DNA of 41,121 bases, from positions 1 to 41,121 of the forward strand of contig JAUNQN010000025.1 of NCBI GenBank assembly GCA_030536145.1, in the 5' to 3' direction. The translations under genes and the position numbers were made by a program. A model generated the notes under the pieces. It was given only the letters and a program-made list of their open reading frames with translations, was not told the origin of the DNA and made no database searches. The stretch is from Akkermansia sp. GTDB lineage: Bacteria > Verrucomicrobiota > Verrucomicrobiia > Verrucomicrobiales > Akkermansiaceae. Positions 1 through 8,247 of this stretch are shown here, piece after piece (within the stretch, counting starts at the first letter, position 1; every line of letters starts with the position of its first letter).

Positions 1-55
1 GGAGTTTGACTACACTAAAATCAGGAGTCCTGGAATAAATCAGCGTTTCCCTAAC

Positions 56-819
56 ATGAAGAACATTCTATTCATACTTGTGTGTACCGTGGCATGCGTG
101 CATGCCGCCAAGGCTGAGCTCGCCTACAATGAGAATGGGTTACTTGGCCCCATATTGACAATCGATGACACAGATACTGTTTCAACGCATTGACATTTTT
201 AGCCACGAAGGATGTTTCCCTAGATACGGAGACTGTCATGCTGGGTAGTAACGAGAAAGGTCCTGCTCAAATCGTAATGGACAAAAAACTGGAGATTGGC
301 TTTGCATCCATGGTTACGGGGTGTACACTGACGTATGATAACACATACGGCACAACTCCGTTGATAGTCACCAGTGACAACGGAGAATATCCGACTTTCC
401 TGCAGGGGTTGACCATCAACTTTGCTCCGACGACAGCATGGAAAGACCATTACGAATGCCAGTTGCTGGGTAAAGCCGAGGCTAATCCAGGGTACCAGAT
501 ATGGGGTAGTTCCAAGAATCCAAGAGAGGACCTGCAGAACTACCTGTCCAATTTCCATTTTACTCTGGGAGGCTTGGCCGAGGGCCTGACTCTCGCATCC
601 GAGACGGGGTTTGTTGCCAGTAAAGACGATGTGAAGGTTGGCCAGGTGGGTATCCTGCTGGATGGATTTGACACCATTGATGCATCAGTTATGCTTACCG
701 GTCTGACATTGGTTGCCAATGTCAGTTCCATAGAGGCACCTCCCACCCCGGAACCGACGACGGGTACCCTTTCCCTGCTGGCACAGGCTGGTCTTTGCGC
801 GCGCCGCCGCAGGAAGTAA
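56..819 (+). pseudogene. PEP-CTERM-anchored surface/secreted protein, interrupted by a frameshift
   Basis: The reading frame opening at ATG 56 encodes a signal peptide (MKNILFILVCTVACVHAA) and about 27 mature residues, then stops at TGA 191-193. The downstream frame, open from 190 to 819, continues the protein without its own signal peptide. It ends in a PEP-CTERM sorting tail: PTPEPTT, a short hydrophobic stretch, then RRRRK. Going back one base near 188-192 joins the two parts into one protein of about 254 residues, so this is most simply a single-base loss or a sequencing error. PEP-CTERM proteins are exported, processed by an exosortase-type system and held at the cell surface; the function of this one is unknown. 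Its base composition is lower in GC than the following genes. A terminator follows at 846. High confidence in the PEP-CTERM tail, moderate that the gene is inactive. Confidence 0.7.
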
Positions 820-845
820 GTAGACTGTACACAAGATATATAGGG

Positions 846-883
846 AACGCCCCGCTTGCCGAACGGCTTGCGGGGCGTTTTCC
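846..883. terminator. Bidirectional intrinsic terminator between convergent genes
   Basis: A perfect 10-bp stem (AACGCCCCGC / GCGGGGCGTT) encloses a 14-base loop and is followed by TTTCC. It lies between the PEP-CTERM gene on the plus strand and the pseudouridine synthase ending at 906 on the minus strand. The A residues on the left side let it serve both directions. Confidence 0.75.
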
Positions 884-905
884 TTGCGCCCGGCGGGGCG
901 GCGGA

Positions 906-1673
906 TCAGGTCTGCACCAGGGCTGCCAGGTCCAGCGGGAGGGGAGATTCCACGGTAATATCCCGGCCGCGCCAGGGGAAGGTGAGGCGGCAGGCGTGGA
1001 GGGCATGGCGGGGGATGGTGAGGCGTGCGGCGAGCTGCGGGGTCCAGCCCTGCTCCATGAAATCCAGGTAGCAGGACTCGTCCGGCCCGTAAATCTTGTC
1101 ACCGGCAATGGGGTGGCCCAGGTAGGCCAGGTGCACGCGTATCTGGTGCATGCGGCCGGTGTGCGGCACGCAGTGGACCAGGGAGAAGCGGGAGCTGCGG
1201 CGCAGCACGGCAAAATCCGTGCGGCAGGGCTTGCCCTGCGGGTGGCAGCACTGGCGCACGTGGATGCGGGTGGGGGCCACGTCCTCCATGCGCAGGATGG
1301 GCTCTGCACAGCAGGCGGAATCCCAGGCGGGGGAGCCCTGCACCACGGCGCAGTACTCCTTGTGCAGGCGGCGTGCCATCATGGCCTTGCCCAGCTCCTT
1401 GGCGGCGTCTGCGGTCTTGGCCACCAGGGTGATGCCGCTGGTCTCGCGGTCCAGGCGGTTGACGAGGGAGACTTGGCCGCCGGTAGCCAGCTCATACGCC
1501 AGCAGCTCCCGCACGCCGTGCCACAGGGTGGGCTCGTTCTTATCCCCCGTGGGGTGGGTAAGCAGGGGCGCGGCCTTGTCCACGGCCAGCACGCCGTCAT
1601 CCTCATACAGCACGCGGAACTCCGGCACCACGGCTATGGGCATGTCAAAGGGGCTGTTCAGGCGAGAGCTCAT
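906..1673 (-). CDS. RluA-family RNA pseudouridine synthase
   Basis: 255 residues. The protein converts specific uridines in rRNA or tRNA to pseudouridine. The family's catalytic motif is present as RLDRETSG (residues 73-80), with the catalytic Asp at about 75. The later segment HTGRMHQIRVHLAYLGHPIAGDKIYG is typical of RluA/RluC/RluD, but there is no N-terminal S4 domain, as in RluA- or TruC-type enzymes. The start codon overlaps the stop of the upstream RsuA-type gene as ATGA (1670-1673), so the two are translationally coupled. The target site cannot be read from the sequence. The family call is secure; the subfamily is not. Confidence 0.9.
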   Translation of the reverse strand: MSSRLNSPFDMPIAVVPEFRVLYEDDGVLAVDKAAPLLTHPTGDKNEPTLWHGVRELLAYELATGGQVSLVNRLDRETSGITLVAKTADAAKELGKAMMARRLHKEYCAVVQGSPAWDSACCAEPILRMEDVAPTRIHVRQCCHPQGKPCRTDFAVLRRSSRFSLVHCVPHTGRMHQIRVHLAYLGHPIAGDKIYGPDESCYLDFMEQGWTPQLAARLTIPRHALHACRLTFPWRGRDITVESPLPLDLAALVQT

Positions 1674-2371
1674 GCCTGCGGGGAAAAGACGGCGGGATCA
1701 AACGCGCACCACTCCCCGGGCTGCAGGCCCAGGTCTGCCAGGCGCAGGGGGCCAATGGCCACGCGGTCCAGGGTGCGCACGGGTGCGCCGGCGGCAGCCA
1801 GCATGCGGCGCACCTGGTGGTAGCGCCCCTCATGCAGCACCAGGCGGCCGGAGCATTCCCCGGTGAGCTCCAGCTCAGCGGGCTGGCAGGGGGTGGTCTC
1901 TCCGTTCAGCAGCAGGGTGCCGGCGGCAAAGAGCCCCACCGTCTCCGGCGGCACGGGGCATTCCGTGGTGAACACGTACTCCTTCGGCACGTGGCGCCTG
2001 GGGCTGGTCATGGCGTGCTCGAACGCGCCGTCGTCCGTGAGCAGGATCAGGCCGCCGGTCTCCTTGTCCAGCCGGCCCACGGTGTTCACGGCGGGATTGC
2101 GGCGCAGCCACTCCGGCGGCAGCAGGTCATAGATGAGCGGCCCCTCGTCCTTGTGGCTGCAGGTGCAGCCCAGGGGCTTGTGGTAGGCCGCGTACAGACC
2201 GTACGGGAAGGGCACGGGTGCCCCGTCCACCAGCACGCGGGCGGGGTCCACATTCTGCTTGGCGGCGGTCACGGCGGCGCCGTCCAGCACCACGCGGCCG
2301 CGCTTGATCCAGGCGGCCGCCTCCTTGCGGGAGCAGTAGCCGTATCTGCTCAACAGGGCATCAGTTCTCAT
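1670..2371 (-). CDS. RsuA/RluB-family pseudouridine synthase with S4 domain
   Basis: 233 residues. The N-terminal S4 RNA-binding domain (about residues 2-48, beginning MRTDALLSRYGYCSRKEA) is followed by the synthase domain with GRLDKETGG (residues 99-107; catalytic Asp 102) and the C-terminal signature EGRYHQVRRML. These are hallmarks of the RsuA/RluB/RluE/RluF group that modifies rRNA. I chose the ATG at 2371 because the S4 domain begins there; the frame is open further upstream, but that extension looks non-coding. It is the first gene of a two-gene unit with the RluA-type synthase and is divergent from the TPR gene at 2482. Whether the target is 16S or 23S rRNA cannot be decided here. Confidence 0.9.
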   Translation of the reverse strand: MRTDALLSRYGYCSRKEAAAWIKRGRVVLDGAAVTAAKQNVDPARVLVDGAPVPFPYGLYAAYHKPLGCTCSHKDEGPLIYDLLPPEWLRRNPAVNTVGRLDKETGGLILLTDDGAFEHAMTSPRRHVPKEYVFTTECPVPPETVGLFAAGTLLLNGETTPCQPAELELTGECSGRLVLHEGRYHQVRRMLAAAGAPVRTLDRVAIGPLRLADLGLQPGEWCAFDPAVFSPQA

Positions 2372-2481
2372 TCCAAAGGCATTTTGCCACGTATTTTCCA
2401 AAAAACAAGATTGAATTCTGACTCGTTTTATGGTAAATGGTAATAGTGAACCGCGCCACAGGCGCACAACTTTCTGAAACT

Positions 2482-3858
2482 ATGATTACCATTGTCTCCG
2501 CAAACGAGCTTGCACCGGACCAGTCATCCCTGTGGATCAAGGCCCAGCAGGCAGTACAGACCAAGAACTACAAGTACGCTGTCAGCATCCTGAAGACGCT
2601 TGTGAAGCGCGTTCCGGGTTTCCTGGAGGGCCGCAAGCTGCTGCGCGCCTGCGCCGTGAAAGCCGCGCCGGAGGGCGGCCGCAAGAGCTCCATCTTTGGC
2701 GGCATGCGCATCACCACCACCCGCAAGGACCCGGAGGCCACGCTGAGCAGCGTGGAGGACGACTTGGAGAACGACCCCTACTCCATCGGCTCCAACGAGG
2801 CACTGTTTGCCGCCGCCAACGAGCTGAACCTGCCCGCCATCGCCGCCTTTGCGCTGGAGACCATCTGCCAGGGCCAGCCCAAGCCCAAGAAGCACCTGCA
2901 CCTGCTGGCCAACCACTACATCAAGAACGAGCAGTTTGCCGAGGCCGCCGAGGCCTACCGCCGCATCCTGGAGTTTGACCGTGCAGACCCCATCGCCGTG
3001 CGCGGCGAGAAGGACTGCGCCGCCCGCGCCTCCATGAAGCAGGGCAACTGGGAGGGCTCCGGCGATTTCCGCTCCAAGATGAAGGACAAGGACGCCACCA
3101 GCAACCTGGAGAGCCAGGACAAGATGGGCCTGACCCGCGCCGAGCTGGAGGCCAAGCTGGGCACCCTTTCCGCAGAGTACGCCAACAACAACGCCGACCT
3201 GCGCGTGGTGAAGGAGATTGCCAGCGTGTACGAGCAGATGGAGGACTACGCCAACGCCTACTCCTTCTATGCCTACGCCTTCCAGCTCAGCGGCAACTCC
3301 GATGTGGCGCTCAACGACCACGCCGTGGAGATGCACCAGAAGGCCATGGCCGCAGAAATCACCTACTATGAGCAGCTGGTGGCCGCAGACCCCGCCAACG
3401 AGGAGGCCAAGGCCCAGCTGGCAGAGCGCAAGAAGGTGGTGGCAGAGGCCGTGGTGGCAGACGCCAAGGCCCGCGTGGAGGCCAACCCGGCAGATGCCCA
3501 GCTGCAGTTCAAGTACGGCGAGGCCCTCTTTGAGAACGGCCAGTACACGGAGGCCATTCCCGCCCTGCAGCGCTCCCGCAACAACCCCAACATCCGCATC
3601 AAGGCCATGCTCATGCTCGGCAAGTGCTACAGCGCCAAGAAGATGCTGGATATGGCCATCCGCCAGCTGGAGGAGGCCAACGGCGAGCTGGTGGCCATGG
3701 ACGAGACCAAGAAGGAAATCCTCTACAACATCGGCCTGCTCTATGAACAGGCCGGCAACAAGGAGAAGTCCCTGGAGAACTTCAAGGCCATCTACGAGGT
3801 GGACTACGGCTACCACAACGGCGAGGTGGCCCAGAAGGTGGAATCCGCCTACTCCTGA
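2482..3858 (+). CDS. Tetratricopeptide-repeat (TPR) protein, function unknown
   Basis: 458 residues with no signal peptide or membrane segment, so probably cytoplasmic. Helical TPR-like repeats are visible: KNYKYAVSILKTLVKRVPG near the N-terminus, NEQFAEAAEAYRRILEFDRAD, EDYANAYSFYAYAFQLSG, NGQYTEAIPALQRSRNNPN and AGNKEKSLENFKAIYEVD near the C-terminus. TPRs are protein-interaction scaffolds; no catalytic domain is seen. I chose the ATG at 2482 (MITIVSANELAPD). An in-frame ATG at 2437 exists, but the intervening 15 residues look like leader sequence and overlap possible promoter elements. The gene is divergent from the pseudouridine synthase pair and is followed by a terminator at 3871. Role not recognised. 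Confidence 0.8.
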   Translation: MITIVSANELAPDQSSLWIKAQQAVQTKNYKYAVSILKTLVKRVPGFLEGRKLLRACAVKAAPEGGRKSSIFGGMRITTTRKDPEATLSSVEDDLENDPYSIGSNEALFAAANELNLPAIAAFALETICQGQPKPKKHLHLLANHYIKNEQFAEAAEAYRRILEFDRADPIAVRGEKDCAARASMKQGNWEGSGDFRSKMKDKDATSNLESQDKMGLTRAELEAKLGTLSAEYANNNADLRVVKEIASVYEQMEDYANAYSFYAYAFQLSGNSDVALNDHAVEMHQKAMAAEITYYEQLVAADPANEEAKAQLAERKKVVAEAVVADAKARVEANPADAQLQFKYGEALFENGQYTEAIPALQRSRNNPNIRIKAMLMLGKCYSAKKMLDMAIRQLEEANGELVAMDETKKEILYNIGLLYEQAGNKEKSLENFKAIYEVDYGYHNGEVAQKVESAYS

Positions 3859-3870
3859 TAAATCATCCAA

Positions 3871-3906
3871 GGGCCCCGCGCGGAATTTCGCCGTGCGGGG
3901 TCCTTT
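3871..3906 (+). terminator. Intrinsic terminator of the TPR gene
   Basis: A 13-bp stem (GGGCCCCGCGCGG with CCGTGCGGGGTCC, two G-T pairs) with a short AT-rich loop, followed by TTT. It starts 13 bases after the TPR stop codon. Confidence 0.7.
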
Positions 3907-3945
3907 GGAATTTAGGATTGAGAATTTAAGATTTAGAATGAGGAA

Positions 3946-3973
3946 TTGGGGAATTATCCCCTTTGGGTATATC
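3946..3973 (+). promoter_or_regulatory. Sigma-70-like promoter of the methyltransferase gene
   Basis: -35 TTGGGG (3946-3951), 16-base spacer, -10 TATATC (3968-3973). The start codon follows at 3982, so the transcript would have almost no leader. The preceding 40 bases are an AT-rich, A/G-biased patch with no coding signal. Confidence 0.55.
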
Positions 3974-3981
3974 CTTTGGCC

Positions 3982-4626
3982 ATGGCAACGGAAGAAGAAC
4001 GCAAGGTGACGGACATGGGGAATCCCGCCAAGCCCACGGGCGCGGCGGGGGCGGAGATGCTGGCGCGCATGAACGACAGCCACGCCCCGGTGACGGAGTG
4101 GGGGCTTTCCCATATCAGCGTGGCGGCAGATGCCCGCGTGCTGGATATCGGCTGCGGCGGCGGTGCCACCCTGCGCCGCCTGGCGGCCCGCGCCCCGCAG
4201 GGGCATATCACCGGCATGGACTACTCCCCCGTCTCCGTGGCCTGCTCTGCGGAGCTGAACCGCGCCGCGGTGGAAAGCGGGCTCATGCAGGTGCTGGAGG
4301 GCTCTGTGGAGGCCATGCCCTTTGCGGATGACAGTTTCGACACCATCACCACGGTGGAGAGTTTCTATTTCTGGCCGGACCCGCAGGAGAACCTGCGGGA
4401 GGTGTACCGCGTGCTCAAGCCGGGCGGCACCTTCCTGCTGATTGCAGATATCCATGAGGATGGAGCCCTGCCCGCCACCGCCCGTGAGAACATATCCCGC
4501 TACCGCCTGTTCAACCCCACGCAGGAGCAGTTCCGCGAGCTTTTCCGCGCCGCAGGCTTCACCCGCACCGCCATCCACACCAAGGAAGGCGAGCACTGGA
4601 TTGCCGTCTGCGGAGCCAAGGACTGA
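3982..4626 (+). CDS. Class I SAM-dependent methyltransferase (Methyltransf_11/UbiE-like)
   Basis: 214 residues. The SAM-binding motif I is VLDIGCGGGATL (residues 53-64), followed by an acidic strand-2 end (GMDYSP) and the usual motifs EAMPFADDSFDTI and VLKPGG. This places it in the small-molecule methyltransferase group that includes UbiE/MenG and many O- and C-methyltransferases. The substrate is not evident. I used the ATG at 3982 because it lies 8 bases after a good -10 box and gives a standard N-terminus; the frame is open to 3946. It stands alone between the TPR gene and cysS, each with its own promoter. Confidence 0.85.
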   Translation: MATEEERKVTDMGNPAKPTGAAGAEMLARMNDSHAPVTEWGLSHISVAADARVLDIGCGGGATLRRLAARAPQGHITGMDYSPVSVACSAELNRAAVESGLMQVLEGSVEAMPFADDSFDTITTVESFYFWPDPQENLREVYRVLKPGGTFLLIADIHEDGALPATARENISRYRLFNPTQEQFRELFRAAGFTRTAIHTKEGEHWIAVCGAKD

Positions 4627-4704
4627 TGCACGGCGCCAAGGCGCCGGCCCAATGAGAAAGTGAGCCATCCCCGTGCGTTTGCCCCGGCCGGGCGCTACCC
4701 GTGC

Positions 4705-4733
4705 TTGACATGCGCGCGCGTATGGGGCATACT
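4705..4733 (+). promoter_or_regulatory. Promoter of the cysS-queF-queC-miaB run
   Basis: Consensus -35 TTGACA (4705-4710), 17-base spacer, -10 CATACT (4728-4733). The cysS ATG is at 4742, only 8 bases beyond the -10 box, so transcription should begin at or within a couple of bases of the start codon. No Shine-Dalgarno sequence is present. Confidence 0.75.
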
Positions 4734-4741
4734 GGGGGCCT

Positions 4742-6157
4742 ATGTTAAACTTATACGATACACAGTCGGGGGCGATGAAGCCCGTGCAGGCGGAAGACGG
4801 CAAGCAGCTGCGCTTCTACTGTTGCGGCCCGACGGTGTATGCGGCGGCCCATATCGGCAATTTCCGCACCTTCGTGGTGCAGGATGTGTTCCGCCGCGTG
4901 GTGGAGCTGGGTGGCCTGCGCACCAAGCATGTGCGCAACATTACGGACGTGGATGACAAGACCATCCGCAACTCCCAGGCCCAGGGCATGCCCCTGCAGG
5001 AATACACCGCCAAGTGGACGGACAAGTTCCATGCAGACTGCGCCGCGCTGAACTGCCTGGCCCCGCACGTGGAGCCCAGCGCCGTGGGCCACATCGCGGA
5101 GCAGCTGGATATCGTCCAAAAGCTCATCGACAAGGGCCACGCCTACCAGAGCGAGGACGGCTCCGTGTACTTCCGCATCTCCTCCTACGCGGACTACGGC
5201 CGCCTGGCCCACCTGGACCGCCAGACGCTGGACCTGGGCAAGACCGCAGAGACCCGCGCCGACGTGGACGAGTACGACAAGGACAGCGTGGCAGACTTTG
5301 TGCTGTGGAAGGCGCGCCGCCCGGAGGACGGTCCCAACTACTGGGATTCCCCCTGGGGCCAGGGCCGCCCCGGCTGGCACCTGGAATGCTCCGCCATGAG
5401 CCACAAGTACCTGGGTGATACCTTTGACCTGCACTCCGGCGGCGTCGACCTGGTGTTCCCGCACCATGAGAACGAGATTGCGCAGAGCCGCTGCGCCTGC
5501 GGCGGTGAGAGCGCCCGCCACTGGTTCCACGTGACCCACCTGCTGGTGGACGGTGCCAAGATGAGCAAGAGCCTGGGCAACATGTACACCCTGGACCAGC
5601 TGCAGGAAATGAGCTACACCCCCGCCGCCCTGCGCTATGTGCTGGCAAGCGCCTACTACCGCCGCCCGCTGAACTTCACCCTGGCCGGCATGAAGGATGC
5701 CACCAGCGCCCTCAACAAGCTCGGCCGCTTTGACAAGGAGCTGGCCAAGGCCGCCGCCGCCAAGGAGCCCACCTACCGGGACCTGGTGAAGGCTCACCCG
5801 GAACCCGGCGCCTTTGCCGCCGCCTGGGCCAGCCTGGAGGACGACCTGAACACCCCGGAGGCCCTGGGCCACGTGTTCAGCGCCATCAAGGGCATCAAGC
5901 CCGCAGAGCTTCCCGCGCAGGAGGCCGCCGCCCTCTGGCAGCAGTTCCGCCTCATCATGGAAGCCCTGGGCCTGCAGCTCCCGGACCCGGATGCAGATAT
6001 TGAGGTGCCGGAGGACATCAAGGCCATTGCAGACGAGCGCTGGGCCGCCCGCCTGGCCAAGGACTGGGCCAAGGCAGACGAGCTGCGCGGCAGGCTGGCT
6101 GAGCTGGGCTGGGGCATGAAGGACGGCAAGGACGGCTACAAGCTCGCCAAAATCTAA
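4742..6157 (+). CDS. cysS: Cysteinyl-tRNA synthetase
   Basis: 471 residues, full length for bacterial CysRS. It attaches cysteine to tRNA-Cys in the cytoplasm. The class I signatures are present: HIGN (residues 37-40) and KMSKS (273-277). The zinc/cysteine-binding residues expected for CysRS are also there: C28 in FYCCGPTVY, C216 in GWHLECSAM and the HHENE segment at 241-245. The C-terminal DALR-type helical region is present. It has a strong promoter directly in front and no leader. The downstream genes queF, thermonuclease, queC, miaB and a transglutaminase-like gene follow with gaps of 4 to 21 bases, so cysS probably heads a tRNA-focused operon. Confidence 0.97.
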   Translation: MLNLYDTQSGAMKPVQAEDGKQLRFYCCGPTVYAAAHIGNFRTFVVQDVFRRVVELGGLRTKHVRNITDVDDKTIRNSQAQGMPLQEYTAKWTDKFHADCAALNCLAPHVEPSAVGHIAEQLDIVQKLIDKGHAYQSEDGSVYFRISSYADYGRLAHLDRQTLDLGKTAETRADVDEYDKDSVADFVLWKARRPEDGPNYWDSPWGQGRPGWHLECSAMSHKYLGDTFDLHSGGVDLVFPHHENEIAQSRCACGGESARHWFHVTHLLVDGAKMSKSLGNMYTLDQLQEMSYTPAALRYVLASAYYRRPLNFTLAGMKDATSALNKLGRFDKELAKAAAAKEPTYRDLVKAHPEPGAFAAAWASLEDDLNTPEALGHVFSAIKGIKPAELPAQEAAALWQQFRLIMEALGLQLPDPDADIEVPEDIKAIADERWAARLAKDWAKADELRGRLAELGWGMKDGKDGYKLAKI

Positions 6158-6172
6158 CCCCCTGCACACGCC

Positions 6173-6586
6173 ATGGCAGACAACAACGTATCCATGCTCG
6201 GCAAGCACACGGCCTTCTTCAGCTCCCCTGACGATGCCAAGCTTGAAGCCTTCCCCAACCGCACGCCCGGCCGCCCGTACATCGTGGTGCTGGACACGCA
6301 CGAGTTCTCCTCCCTGTGCCCGGTGACCGGGCAGCCGGACAGCTGCCACCTCACCATCACCTACAGCCCGGCGGAAAAGTGCGTGGAAACCAAGAGCCTG
6401 AAATACTACCTGGCCAGCTTCCGCAACTATCCCTCTTTCAATGAGCAGATAGTGAACCGCATCCTGGATGACCTAGTGGCCGCCATCTCCCCCGCCTGGC
6501 TGAAGGTGGAGGGCCGCTTCGGCGCCCGCGGCGGCATCCAGCTCACCTGCATAGCAGAGCACCAACCGGAAAACCGCCCCGCATGA
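6173..6586 (+). CDS. queF: NADPH-dependent 7-cyano-7-deazaguanine (preQ0) reductase
   Basis: 137 residues, the short single-domain form of QueF. It reduces the nitrile of preQ0 to the aminomethyl group of preQ1 in queuosine synthesis. The catalytic Cys is in SSLCPVTGQPD (C49), with the nearby Asp (D56), and the NADPH/substrate motif appears as ETKSLKYYL (residues 72-80). It belongs to the T-fold superfamily. It starts 15 bases after cysS. Its stop overlaps the start of the thermonuclease gene as ATGA (6583-6586), suggesting coupled translation. queC lies two genes along in the same run, and tgt is elsewhere in this window. Confidence 0.95.
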   Translation: MADNNVSMLGKHTAFFSSPDDAKLEAFPNRTPGRPYIVVLDTHEFSSLCPVTGQPDSCHLTITYSPAEKCVETKSLKYYLASFRNYPSFNEQIVNRILDDLVAAISPAWLKVEGRFGARGGIQLTCIAEHQPENRPA

Positions 6587-7560
6587 TTCCCGTTCCCCAG
6601 CACACCGCCCTGGCACTGCTGCTGGCCGCAGGCTCCCTGCTGCCCGCCGCTGCCGCTCCGGATACGCTGAAAGGCAAGGTGGTATCCGTGGCGGACGGCG
6701 ATACCGTAACCATCCGCCTGAAGGACGGCAGCACGGAGAAGGTGCGTCTCTTCGGCATAGATGCCCCGGAGAAGGACCAGCCCTACGGCAACGAGGCCAA
6801 GCGCAAGCTCAACGACCTGGTGTACAACAAGTCCGTGACCGTAAAAACACAGGATACGGACGACTACGGCCGCGTGGTGGGCACCCTGGTGCTCAACGGC
6901 AAGGACATCAACCTGGCCATGGTAAAGGCCGGCTGCGCCTGGCATTACAAGCACTACGCCCCGGACAACACCAAGCTGGCGGAGGCGGAAAAATCAGCCA
7001 GGGCTGCCAAGGCAGGCCTGTGGAAGGCACCGCAGCCCACGCCGCCCTGGGATTTCCGCAAGGATGCCCGCGAGGCGGAGAACGGCTCCGCCACACCCGC
7101 CACCCGCCGCAGCACCCCCTCCGGCGCGGCGGAGCCCACACCGGAATCCGGCAGCATTACCGGCACCGTGGAGCGCGTGGTGGATGGCGATACCCTGCAT
7201 GTGCGCCTGGAAAACGGCCGCAGGGAGAAGGTGCAGCTTTTCGGCATAGATGCCCCGGAACCCGCCCAGGAATACGGCACGCAGGCCACTCAGGAGCTGG
7301 AAAAGCTGGTGATGGGCAAGCAGGTGACCGTGGAATACCCCGGCAGGGAGGACCTGGGACGCCTGAACGGCAAGGTCTATGTGGGCAAGCAGTATGTGAA
7401 CCTCATCCTGGTGCAGCGGGGAGCCGCCTGGCATTCAGACAAATACGGCCCGGAGGAGGACGACCTGCGCGCTGCCCAGCAAGAGGCCAAGGCAGCAGGC
7501 ACCGGCCTGTGGAAGGCCCCGCAGCCCACGCCACCTTGGAAATTCAGAAACGGATACTGA
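6583..7560 (+). CDS. Exported protein with two tandem thermonuclease (SNase) domains
   Basis: 325 residues. A signal peptide (about 1-25, ending PAAAA) is followed by two staphylococcal-nuclease-like domains (about 28-160 and 190-325), each closing with the same LWKAPQPTPPW segment, so they arose by duplication. In domain 1 the active-site residues equivalent to R35, D40, E43 and R87 of S. aureus nuclease are present (R55, D60, E63, R97). In domain 2 the Asp, Glu and second Arg are kept (D223, E226, R260), but the first Arg is Gln (Q218 in VQLFGIDAPE), so that domain may be weak or inactive. Expected to degrade extracellular or periplasmic nucleic acid. Its position between queF and queC, translationally coupled to queF, is unusual. 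Confidence 0.9.
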   Translation: MIPVPQHTALALLLAAGSLLPAAAAPDTLKGKVVSVADGDTVTIRLKDGSTEKVRLFGIDAPEKDQPYGNEAKRKLNDLVYNKSVTVKTQDTDDYGRVVGTLVLNGKDINLAMVKAGCAWHYKHYAPDNTKLAEAEKSARAAKAGLWKAPQPTPPWDFRKDAREAENGSATPATRRSTPSGAAEPTPESGSITGTVERVVDGDTLHVRLENGRREKVQLFGIDAPEPAQEYGTQATQELEKLVMGKQVTVEYPGREDLGRLNGKVYVGKQYVNLILVQRGAAWHSDKYGPEEDDLRAAQQEAKAAGTGLWKAPQPTPPWKFRNGY

Positions 7561-7569
7561 CACCCCACC

Positions 7570-8226
7570 ATGAAAACAGCTGTTCTCCTTTCCGGCGGGC
7601 TGGATTCCACCACCGCGCTGCACTGGGCAAAGGCACACCACCAGGTGGTGTGCGCCCTCTCTTTCCACTACGGCAGCAACCACGCCGCACAGGAGCTGGC
7701 CTGCGCCCGCTACCAGGCGGAGCTGCTGGGCGTGCCGTACAAGGAGATTGACATCTCCGTGCTGGCGCAGCACCTGGACAGCGCCCTGCTCTCCGGCGCA
7801 GCGGCCATTCCCACCGGGGACTATACGGAGGAGAACCAGAAACAGACCGTCGTTCCCTTCCGCAACGGCATTTTCCTGGCCATTGCCGCAGGCGTGGCGG
7901 AAAGCGCCGGGGCGCAGGCCCTGGTCATTGCCGCCCATGCCGGGGACCACGCCATCTACCCGGACTGCCGCCCGGAGTTCATGGAGGCCATGGGCCGCGC
8001 CATCCGCCTGGGCACGTATGCCGGGCTGGAAATCGTGGACCCGTTCATCCATGCGGACAAGGCGGACATTGTGCGCGCCGGCCTGGGGCTGGGCGTGGAT
8101 TACGCCCGCACGTACTCCTGCTACTGCGGCGGCGCCCTGCACTGCGGGGAATGCGCCACCTGCCGGGAGCGCAAGGCCGCCTTTGCCGCTGCCGGCGCGG
8201 CAGACCCCACCACCTACATCCACTAA
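7570..8226 (+). CDS. queC: 7-cyano-7-deazaguanine synthase
   Basis: 218 residues. QueC converts 7-carboxy-7-deazaguanine and ammonia, with ATP, to preQ0, the step before QueF. The ATP-pyrophosphatase P-loop is SGGLDS (residues 8-13). The family's C-terminal zinc site is visible as CYCGGALHCGECATC, with four suitably spaced Cys. Length is normal. It lies 9 bases after the thermonuclease gene and 21 before miaB. queD and queE are not in this window, so the early pathway steps must be encoded elsewhere. Confidence 0.96.
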   Translation: MKTAVLLSGGLDSTTALHWAKAHHQVVCALSFHYGSNHAAQELACARYQAELLGVPYKEIDISVLAQHLDSALLSGAAAIPTGDYTEENQKQTVVPFRNGIFLAIAAGVAESAGAQALVIAAHAGDHAIYPDCRPEFMEAMGRAIRLGTYAGLEIVDPFIHADKADIVRAGLGLGVDYARTYSCYCGGALHCGECATCRERKAAFAAAGAADPTTYIH

Positions 8227-8247
8227 TCCCACCACACACACAGCACC

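Noticed and set aside
180..200. Programmed ribosomal frameshifting in the PEP-CTERM gene
   Set aside because: No canonical slippery heptamer with a downstream structure lies at the junction; an indel is simpler.
4640..4742. preQ1 riboswitch in front of the cysS-queF-queC run
   Set aside because: The promoter is immediately before the start codon, so no leader RNA would be available to fold; no preQ1-I-like sequence was seen.
2524..4803. Very long open frame on the minus strand (759 codons) opposite the TPR and methyltransferase genes
   Set aside because: It is the antisense shadow of GC-rich coding sequence: composition is dominated by G, V, H and L, there are no motifs, and it spans a terminator and two promoters. 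Similar long shadows opposite cysS, queC-miaB, GH29, 17311, GH89 and GH95 were discarded for the same reason.
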